Of a stretch of DNA of 64,000 nucleotides, positions 56,095-64,000 are shown one piece after another. Source of the stretch: Prionace glauca (Eukaryota > Chordata > Chondrichthyes > Carcharhiniformes > Carcharhinidae); contig CM075760.1 in NCBI GenBank assembly GCA_037974335.1, forward strand, positions 67,261,477-67,325,476, written 5' to 3'. Every line of letters begins with the position of its first letter. Position 1 is the first letter of the stretch. A model generated the notes under the pieces. That model made no database searches and was not told the DNA's origin. It saw only the letters and a program-made list of their open reading frames with translations. The translations under genes were made by a program, and so were the position numbers.

Positions 56095-57650
56095 TAATTT
56101 GATTTGATTTATTATTGTCACATGTATTAATATACAGCGAAAAGTATTTTTCTTGCATGCTATACAGATAAAGTATACCGAAGGAAAGGAGAATGCAGAA
56201 TATAGTGTTACAGTAAAAGCTGGAGTGTGGAGAACATAGAACATTACAGCGCAGAACAGGCCCTTCGGCCCATGATGTTGCACTGACCAGTTACAAAACA
56301 ATGACCCACTAGCCTAAACCAATCCCTTTTCGTCCATAAACCTATCCACAGATCTCTTAAACGCCCCCAAACTAGGCGCATTTACAACTGCAGCTGGCAG
56401 GGCATTCCAGTCCCTCACCACCCGCTGGGTAAACAACCTACCCCTGACATCTGTCCTATAACTACCCCCCCTTAATTTAAAGTCGTGCCCCCTCGTGCTA
56501 GCTTTCTCCATCCTAGGAAAAAGGCTATCACTATCTACCCTGTCTAAACCTCTAATCATCTTATATGTTTCAATAAGGTCCCCTCTTAGCCACCTTCTTT
56601 CCAGCGAAAACAACCCCAAATCTCTCAGTCTCTCCTCATAGGATCTCCCCTCCATACCAGGCAACATCCTGGTAAACCTCTTCTGCACCCTCTCCAAAGC
56701 CTCTACATCCTTCCTGTAATGTGGGGACCAGAACTGCACACAAAACTCCAAGTGCGGCCGCACAGAGTTGTGTACAGTTGCATCATGACGCTGCGACTCC
56801 GAAATTCAATCCCCCTACCAATAAACGCCAAGACACTGTATGCCTTCTTAACAACCTTATCTACTTGATTCCCAACTTTCAGGGATCTATGTACACATAC
56901 ACCTAGATCCCTCTGCTCCTCCACACTATTCAAAGTCCTCCCGTTAGCCCTATACTCAACACATCTGTTATTCCTACCGAAATGAATTACCTCACACTTC
57001 TCCACATTAAACTCCATCCGCCACCTCGCAGCCCAGCTCTGCAACCTTTCTAAGTCACCCTGCAAACTATGACACCCTTCCTCACAATCTACCACACCTC
57101 CGACTTTGGTGTCATCAGCAAACTTACTAATCCACCCAACTATACCCTCATCCAGATCATTAATAAAAATTACAAACAGCAGTGGCCCCAAAACAGATCC
57201 CTGAGGCACACCACTCGTAACCGAACTCCATGACGAATATTTACCATCAACCACCACCCTCTGTCTCCTATCTGCTAGCCAATTCCTGATCCAATTACCT
57301 AGATCACCCCCAATCCCATACATCTGCATTTATGGGAGCAACTTAATCCAAAAATCTGACATCAGCAGGGAAGAAGCTGTTGCTGAGTCAGTTGGGACAT
57401 GACCTCAGACTTTTGTATCTTTTTCCCGATGGACGAAGGTGGAAGAGAGAATGTCCGGAGTGCGCGGGGTCCTTAATTATGGTGGCTACTTTGCCAAGGC
57501 AGTAGGAAGTGTAGACAGAATCAATGGATGGGAGGCTGGTTTGGGCTACATTCACGACATTTTGTAGTTCCTTGCGGTCTTGGGCAGAGCAGGAGCCATA
57601 CCAAGCTGTGATACAACCAGAAAGGATGCTTTCTATGGTTCTATCTGTAA
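56095..57650. repeat. Dispersed repeat split by a LINE
   Basis: 56095-56233 ('tattgtcacatgtattaatatacagcgaaaag') and 57332-57650 ('cagcagggaagaagctgttgctgagtc' to 'gaaaggatgctttctatggt') are the two parts of an interspersed repeat I recognise but cannot name. Confidence 0.65.
56234..57331 (-). mobile_element. CR1-like LINE, 3' part of RT
   Basis: Minus-strand frame with SSWSSVTSGVPQGSVLGPLL, FVIFINDLDEGIVGWISK, FADDTKVGGVVD and VLAFIGRGIEFRSRSVMMQL. One frameshift near 56760 separates it from the C-terminal frame (RPHLEFCVQFWSPHY) that runs to 56314. Tail 'agaacatagaacattacagcgc' on the plus strand. Close relative of 47906-49860; one lesion, so fairly young. Confidence 0.85.
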
Positions 57651-57654
57651 ATCT

Positions 57655-58005
57655 GTGTGAGATCCTGAGGGAGTTTGATAGGGTAGATGGGGAGATATTT
57701 TCATGAGTGGAAGAGTCTCGAACAAGCTACAAGTTAAAGGCCAGTCATTTAAAACTGAGGTGCAGAGAAATGTCTTCTCACAGAACATGGTGAATCTCTG
57801 GAATTCTCTGCTCCAAAGGATGGTAGAGGCTGAATCATTAGAAGTATTTAGAATGGAGGTGGATAAATATTTGATAGATTGAGGAATAGAGGGCAATGGG
57901 GAAATGGCTCACAAAAGGAGGCCGGTATTGATCAGCTCTGATTGTATTGAACGGCAGGGTCGCTTGAAGGGCCTGGTGGCCTCTCCTGCTTCTATTTCTT
58001 GTGAT
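57655..58005 (+). repeat. CR1-like LINE 3' fragment
   Basis: 'gagtttgatagggtagatgggg' to 'gaagggcctggtggcctctcctgc'. It abuts the promoter P3 region. Confidence 0.7.
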
Positions 58006-58119
58006 CAGTTGCTGCAGGTCCCAGTTTCCGCCCAGATTGAGGTAAGGAATGGAAAGAGGCAGAATGAACGTGTTTTACTCACAGATGTTGGAGACGGGGA
58101 AGTTTGAGCTGGCTGAAGA

Positions 58120-58560
58120 TCAATCTTCATTTACACAAAGCCCGCGCTCTGATTGGCTGGAGGACCAGCGTCCTTCCGGTCCTCCAATACGTCTCATTGG
58201 TCAACACCTCAGCGTAAAGGTCAGGGGGCGGGCTCAACACTGCACATGCGCAGTTCCGGCCCGGGGGGAGGGGGAGATCACCGAGCGGCTTCTCGCTCTG
58301 GCCGGAATCGCCAGCGGCTTGTCTGGAAACCTTGGCTCGAGGAGGGGGAGGGGAACAATGGGTGGGGGAGGGGAACAATGGGTGGGGGAGGGGAACAATG
58401 GGTGGGGGGGCGGGGATCCCGAGTCCGCGCGTGCGCACTGGAAATCCTAAGACGTCACCGCGGAGCAGAGTGATTCCTATTGGCTGATACAGAGCTCCAT
58501 TGTGACGTCACAAGAGTTGTCCAATGAGCTTCAGAGTGAAACCCCCTCCTCTGGGCAACA
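58120..58560. promoter_or_regulatory. Bidirectional CpG-rich promoter P3 of genes F and G
   Basis: Same orientation as P1. 'gattggctggaggaccagcg' at 58151, NRF1-like CACATGCGCAG (about 58242-58252), three tandem 'ggggaggggaacaatgggt' units (58342-58403), CRE GACGTCAC (58451) and TGTGACGTCACA (58500-58511), inverted CCAAT boxes. Donors on both sides: 58077-58082 (minus) and GG|GTAAGG at about 58641 (plus). Confidence 0.7.
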
Positions 58561-58738
58561 TCTGGGAGGAAATCAATGTCTCCCCCTTTCCATTTCTTTC
58601 CTCATTCTGGGGGAAATTGGGGACTTGCAGCAACTGAAGGGTAAGGGAGTGAATCCAGTCTGTTTATTCCACACGATTTTAGTCCAGTCATATGGGCATA
58701 GCTCTGTCTGGAAGCCTGCATGGAGATTTTCAGCTAGT

Positions 58739-58840
58739 GACGTTTGCTACCAAATAAACCAGTTGGACTTTAACCTGGTGTTGTGAGACTTCTTACTGTG
58801 TTTACCCCAGTCCAACACCGGCACCTCCACATCCAGGACA
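58739..58840. repeat. Foldback-family fragment
   Basis: 'ctaccaaataaaccagttgg' to 'cagtccaacaccggcacc', the reverse-oriented end of the 2583/43844 family, in gene G intron 1. Confidence 0.65.
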
Positions 58841-59058
58841 GGAAGCAGTGACAGTCAATCAGCCTCAATCATCAACTTCAGGAGAATTGGGAGGGTGAAT
58901 ATTAGCTACAACAGAGTGAGAATGGAGCGAGTGTGTGAGATGGAGATTTGTAGCCTTTGTGGAATGAGAGAGAAAGAATGTTTCATAGAAACTGGAAGTG
59001 TCTGTTCTGAATTTTGATCCTGTATTGATACTGATGACTTGTGTCAACTTGTTTTACA

Positions 59059-59389
59059 GGATATTGAAAGAGGAATCACAGGCTGGAATTTCAAATGTCA
59101 GGTCTAGATCTGGCAGAGTCATATTCCTTGGAACCTGAATATCATCGGCCATTGAACCTGGAAGGAGATTTGAAAAGATTTCAAACATCAGTGTGATTGG
59201 AAAAGCATCAACACACTTCCACATTCAAGTGAGAGTATTCCAGTGCACTGACTGAAGAGCTTTAACCAGTTACACAGCCTGAATAAATATCACACCATTC
59301 ACAGTGGGGAGAGACTGAACACGTATTGTGTGTGTGGACGAGGCTTGAACTGATTGTCCACCCAAGGCAGAGGCAAAGTCGCCTGCATC
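59059..59389 (+). other. 5' UTR part of gene G coding exon
   Basis: Acceptor cttgttttacag ends at 59058; the exon opens GATATTGAAAGAGGAATC. Contains a decayed finger-like stretch ('cactgactgaagagctttaaccagttacac'). Confidence 0.6.
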
Positions 59390-60303
59390 ATGGAGAAACC
59401 ATGGAAATGTGCAGACTGTGGAAAGAGATACAGATTCCCATCTCTGCTGGATGCTCATCGGCGCAGCCACACTGGGGAGAGGCCGTTCATCTGCTCTCAG
59501 TGTGGGGAGGGATTCATTCAACACTCCCACCTGCAGTTGCACAAGCGAGTTCACACTGGAGAGAGACCATTCACCTGCTCTCAGTGTGGAAAAGGATTCA
59601 CTATGTTATCCACTTTGCAGAGACACCAGCGAATTCACACTGGGGAGAGGCCATTCACCTGCTCTGAGTGTGGGAAGCGATTCAACCAGTTATCCAATTT
59701 GCAGACACACCAGCGAATTCACACTGGGGAGAGGCCATTCACCTGCTCTCAGTGTGAGAAGAGATTCACTCGGTTATCCGACCTGCAGGCACATCAGCGC
59801 ATTCACACTGGGGAGAGGCCGTTCACCTGCTTTCAGTGTGAGAAGAGATTCACTCGGTTATCCGACCTGCAGGCACATCAGCGTATTCACACTGGGGAGA
59901 GGCCATTCACCTGCTCTCAGTGTGGGAAGGGATTCACTCGGTCATCTGACATGCAGAAGCACAAACGAATTCACACTGGGGAGAGGCTGTTCATCTGCTC
60001 TCAGTGTGGGAAGGGATTCACTCAATTGTCCAGCCTGCAGAGACACCAGCGTGTTCATACTGGGGAGAAACCGTTCACCTGCTCTCAGTGTGGAAAGGGA
60101 TTCACTGGACAATTCCACCTGCAGAGACACCAGCTAGTTCACACTGGGGAGAAGCCGTTTACCTGCTCTCAGTGTGGGAAGGGTTTCAGTCAGTTATCCA
60201 ACCTGCGGACACACCAGCGAGTTCACATGGGGAGAGGCCATTCACCTGCTCTCAGTGTGGGAAGGAATTCACTCAGTTATTCCACCTGCTGAGACATCAG
60301 TGA
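59390..60303 (+). CDS. ZNF gene G: C2H2 poly-zinc-finger with C-terminal frameshift
   Basis: ATG 59390 ([14 protein letters not shown]) opens ten fingers with canonical HTGERPF linkers. Fingers 5 and 6 are nearly identical (helix TRLSDLQA), a recent finger duplication. After finger 10 a 1-bp loss in the linker ('cacatggggagagg' for 'cacactggggagagg', about 60227) ends the frame in [17 protein letters not shown] at 60292; the eleventh finger ([19 protein letters not shown], stop at 60303) is out of frame. Ten intact fingers remain, so a DNA-binding protein is still possible. Promoter P3, head-to-head with gene F. 3' flank shares 'ggattctgctgttattgtttctgtt' with the others. Confidence 0.8.
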
Positions 60304-60659
60304 GGTTACACTGGGGAGAAATCTGCTCAGTGTATAAATAGGGTTCAGAATTTCATCACAGCTGCTGAGGCACCAACAAGTTCACAGGGGTTGGATTCTG
60401 CTGTTATTGTTTCTGTTCTCACATCCAGGACTGCATTTTGTTCATTCTCACAGTGGGTCATTGGAGCAGGTCGGAGGGTTTCTTTCTGCTGGACTGGCCA
60501 GTCTCAGCCTCCAGTGGGCTGATGCTCTTTGAGTCTTTTTGCAAATACCTTGTTTTAAATTTCACAAGTTTCACAGAGTGACAGGGTGTTAGGAAGGTCA
60601 GAGATATTTAGTCAGCATTTCTGTTTGAAACCCCCCAGATGCCGATCCAATTTCCTTTG

Positions 60660-61060
60660 TAATTGATTGTTTCCACTTCCTCCACCCTCGTAGGGAGCTG
60701 GTTCCAAGTCAATACCATTCACTGCAGCAAAATATTCTTCCTCACATTCCTCCCCCTGCATCTCTGACTCAAAACCTTAAATCTGTGTACCCCTCGTCCT
60801 TGTCCTATCAGCGAATGGGAACGACTTTTCTTTGTCCACCTTATCTAAATCTGTCAGAATCTTGCCCACCTCTATCAAATCTCCCCTCAACCTCCTTTGT
60901 TCCAAGGGGAACAACCCCAGTCTGACATTAACAATAAAGAACAAACTAACAGAATATGTTAATACCTGAAATCAAATGGGAATGTTGAATTTCTGTTTTA
61001 AAGATATTGTGAATATATTGTCCTGGACAATAATGAAATTGGGATAACTCATCTTGGATG
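60660..61060 (-). repeat. Right arm of the F/G inverted duplication (with LINE fragment)
   Basis: Reverse complement homologue of 52970-53360, including the same LINE 3' fragment and the unique-looking 'tgtccaggacaatatattc' flank. Confidence 0.75.
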
Positions 61061-61799
61061 TGGTTGAATTTAATATATTAACCTGGTATCCACCAACAGT
61101 TAGTGAGTCTGGAATGTGTAGCTGGAAATCACTCCAATAGCACTGTGGATGTATTTACAGACATTGTAGCAGTTCAAGAAGGCAGTGTTGGGGTTGACCG
61201 TGGCCGAGGCAGCTACATACAGACACATATTCTGTTACAATTGAAGGACTGCAGATTGAATGTGAAGCATTATGGGACTGGACTATCTTGACCACATTCC
61301 TGTGGTCAGTTTCTGCAATTATGGACCATTAAAGCTGCTTAGCAGGGTCTCAACACAGGACCTGGTGAGAATATTTACTGGGAATGAGTTGGGATTAAAC
61401 TTATCCCAGGACCGGCTGGCGTTCAGTGGCTGAGATACCTGAATCTGTAAAAAGGGGGGTCTGACCAATCAACAAACAGTGGTAGGTAGTTGGTTAAGAA
61501 ATTAACCAGTGTTCTCAGGCATTGTTTAAATTAATTTATCCTAAATTTGTGATAAAAACGGTGATTGATTTGTGACCTGATAGTCAATGAAGTGACAGAA
61601 TACTCCAAGTAGCACTGGACTGAAAAGCAGACCTTCTGAGTGTAGATCATAATCGTTATTATCTTACCCCATCATGGCCAGTGAAAAATCAGAGCTCGAG
61701 TTGGTACCGTGTTGACGTGGAAATTTTCCTGCTTCTTGACTGCGGTAGAAAGACTCAATAAAGTTCGTTCCGACAAAATAACTCGTCTTTATTCGTCTG
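61061..61799. other. No gene; possible LTR-type end at 61.7 kb
   Basis: Mostly unrecognised. 61720-61799 contains an AATAAA (61757) with 'gttcgttccgac' following, which might be part of an old LTR; 62985-63640 could be its continuation. Weak. Confidence 0.25.
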
Positions 61800-62980
61800 A
61801 TGAATTTATTGGAATTCTATGAGGATGTGTCTAGTGCGGTGGATAGAGGGGAACCGGTGGATGTGGTGTTTCTCGATTTTCAGAAGGCGTTTGATAAGGT
61901 GCCGCACAAAAGGTTGTTACAGAAGGTTCTATTCGGATTGGTGGTTGGTGATTAGTGGAGTGCCCCAGGGATCGGTGCTGGGGCCTTTGCTATTTATCAT
62001 TTATATAGATGATTTGGAGGAGGGAGCTGAGTGTAGGGTGTTGAAATTTGCTGATGACACAAAGATAAGTGGAACAGCAAATTGTGCGGAGGGTGTAGAA
62101 AGTCTGCTGAGGGATCTAGATAGGCTGAGCGAGTGGGTGAGGACCTGGCAGATGGAATACAATGTTGGCAAGTTGAGGTTATCCAGTTTGGTAGGAATAA
62201 TAGTAGGAAGGGCTACTACTTACAGGGCGAAAAGCTGCAGCATGCCACGGTGCAGAGGGACCTGGGGGTCCTTGTGCATGTGTCGCAAAAACCCAGCCTA
62301 CAAGTACAGCAGGTGGTCAGGAAGGCAAATGGGATGCTGGCCTTCATAGCGAGGGGGATTGAATATAAAAGTAGGGAGATCTTGCTGCAGCTGTATAGGG
62401 CATTGGTGAGGCCGCAGCTGGAGTACTGTGAGCAGTTTTGGTCGCCGCAGTTGCTCAAGGATATTTTGGCCTTGGAGGGAGTGCAGAGGAGGTTTACTAG
62501 GCTGATACCGGAGTTGAGGGGGTTGAGCTATGAAGAGAGGCTGAATAGACTGGGCTTGTACTCGTTAGAGTTTAGAAGGATGAGGGGGGATCTTATAGAG
62601 ACATATAAGATGATGAAAGGGATGGATAGGATAGAGGTGGAGAGACTATTCCCGCTCAGAAAGGACAGCAGGACTAGAGGGCACAGCCTCAAGATAAGGG
62701 GGGGGGGGGGGACAGTTTAGAACAGAGTTGAGGAGGAACTTCTTCACTCAAAGGGTGGTGAATCTCTGGAATTCTCTGCCCGTTGAAGTGGTGGAGGCTG
62801 CCTCGCTAAATATATTTAAGACACGGGTAGATAGGTTTTTGGTAGGCAAGGGGATTAAGGGTTATGGGGAGAAAGCGGGAAAGTGGAACTGAGCCACTTC
62901 AGATCAGCTATGATCTTATGGAATGGTGGGGCAGGCTCGAAGGGCTAGATGGCCTACTCCTGCTCCTATTTCTTATGTTT
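61800..62980 (+). mobile_element. CR1-like LINE, internally deleted
   Basis: Reads LEFYEDVSSAVDRGEPVD, VVFLDFQKAFDKVPHK, then an internal deletion near 61935, then VISGVPQGSVLGPLL, FADDTKISGT, and after a frame change LAFIARGIEYKSREILLQLY to 62720. Ends 'tatttcttatgtttt'. Same subfamily as 31497 and 40500. A poly-G run (62699-62711) also disturbs the frame. Confidence 0.85.
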
Positions 62981-63529
62981 TCTGAAAGACTGCATGCAGT
63001 ATTGGTAAAAACTTGAGTTTGGAGAGCTGTCATTACGACTTGCTAATTCCTTTTCAAGTCCGCCCTTACATAAAGAATCAATTCAGCCTTTATACAGAAT
63101 CATTATCAGTTTGCATGACCAGAGCTTATTCAGCTCTTGATTAATGGAGGCATCATAAATAATGGTACAACCTGCTGACCTCCTCAAACGCTTTGTTTCA
63201 TCATTCATACCTTTATCTTGTCCTTTTTATAGAAAAGATGAAGGCCGATGACTTTGTCATTTCTGACCTTATCTTGTCTCACTCATACAGCTCTAGGTCA
63301 TGTGGAGTCAGCCTTATCAGGTCTTACAGAGATTAGGCACAGCTTGACCTCCTCTGATCTTATTTGTGTCTTAAGTTATGCGGAGTCAGTCTTATTAAGT
63401 CTTACAGGGGTCTGGCATTTTGGAATAGCTTGATCAGCTTTCCTAATTTTGTACCAAATACTTGACCAATTTTCCCATCATGCCACTACTTCATTCGTAC
63501 AACTTCACATTATGTTGCAGAGAAGCAAC

Positions 63530-63650
63530 CCAGGGGAACTGGATTAATTGTTGGATTACACAGTGACATGTTACAGAGCAGAAATCCAGGAGAACTGGAT
63601 TAATTGTTGGATTACACAGTGACATGTTACAGAGCAAAAATCCAGGAAAG
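63530..63650 (+). repeat. Tandem duplication of about 60 bp
   Basis: 'ggattaattgttggattac' and the following 'acagtgacatgttacagagc' occur twice in a row. Bases 62985-63530 are otherwise unrecognised. Confidence 0.85.
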
Positions 63651-64000
63651 CTCTTTCCACAGTCAATTCACTGAAACACTCTCACTCGGGTGTGTGTGCG
63701 TCTTGGTGCTTTTCTCGTCACACTGATGTTTGAAATCTTCTCCTCCAGGCAGAGGACAAACATTTCTCCTTCCACGTTCAAAGTCTTAGGATATTCAAGT
63801 TTTAATGAATAGAGATTCTGTCTGATTTTGATGTGATGTTTCCTCACCTCACCTGTAAAAGGAATTTACAAAATTAATCACTGTCAGTCCAGGATAAAAA
63901 TTTTGAATTGGCAATTCTAATTCTCTTGAACATTTCTTCCTCTCTTGTTCCCCAAATCAAAAAAACCCTGTCCCAAACACTCTCCCTCCTCCCTGGGCTG
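63645..64000 (-). pseudogene. 5' leader exon and intron of another ZNF gene, cut off
   Basis: The minus strand matches the leader exon of genes A and F ('aaagctctttccacagtcaattcactg', 'gtcacactgatgtttgaaatcttctc', acceptor 'tttacaggtg' near 63855). The finger-coding part expected to the left of 63645 is absent, replaced by unrelated sequence. The upstream part runs off the window. Confidence 0.65.

Overview
The window is vertebrate nuclear DNA and almost certainly from a shark. The decisive signal is a T-cell receptor delta-type gene carrying IgNAR-type (NAR) variable domains, known only from cartilaginous fishes. The background agrees: CR1-like LINE 3' ends, tRNA-derived SINEs, CA/GT arrays and split genes.

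Layout. (1) 0.9-5.6 kb: two C2H2 zinc-finger (ZNF) genes, A on the minus and B on the plus strand, facing away from a shared CpG-rich promoter at 3.4-3.9 kb. (2) 9.5-23.5 kb, plus strand: a compact NAR-TCR gene with two almost identical NAR-V exons (9514-9861, 11839-12186), one leaderless supporting V-delta exon (15410-15715) with recombination signals, one J (16153-16215), a constant Ig exon (18125-18418), a connecting-peptide exon with a cysteine (21079-21141), a transmembrane exon with Arg and Lys (21583-21693) and a 3' UTR exon with AATAAA at 23489. All exon junctions I checked are phase 1. (3) 23.5-36 kb: repeats, a CpG island with YY1 sites (32.4-33.0 kb), a tandem array of SINE tRNA-like heads (33.6-34.0 kb), and a decayed ZNF-type promoter (34.6 kb). 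(4) 36.3-46.2 kb: ZNF genes C (minus, about 20 fingers), D (plus, looks intact) and E (plus). (5) 46.2-53 kb: SINEs, a CR1-like LINE with a 650-codon open reverse transcriptase frame, and a Ty3/gypsy-type fossil. (6) 53-61 kb: ZNF genes F (minus) and G (plus), a head-to-head inverted duplication around another copy of the shared promoter. (7) 61-64 kb: repeats and the 5' part of one more minus-strand ZNF gene.

How it works together. In the NAR-TCR gene a NAR-V exon would be spliced to the rearranged supporting V-delta/J and then to the constant exons, giving a three-Ig-domain receptor chain. Both NAR-V exons are already joined to a J-like end in the germline, so only V-delta to J remains to rearrange. 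The V-delta segment ends in a ladder of three tandem signal-like repeats across which the reading frame stays open. The ZNF genes are a KRAB-less poly-finger family that spreads as bidirectional-promoter cassettes; most copies carry a frame lesion, often in the linker between fingers.

Limits: boundaries are read by eye, repeat family names are by recognition only, no leader exon was found for the NAR-V exons, and no expression evidence exists here.
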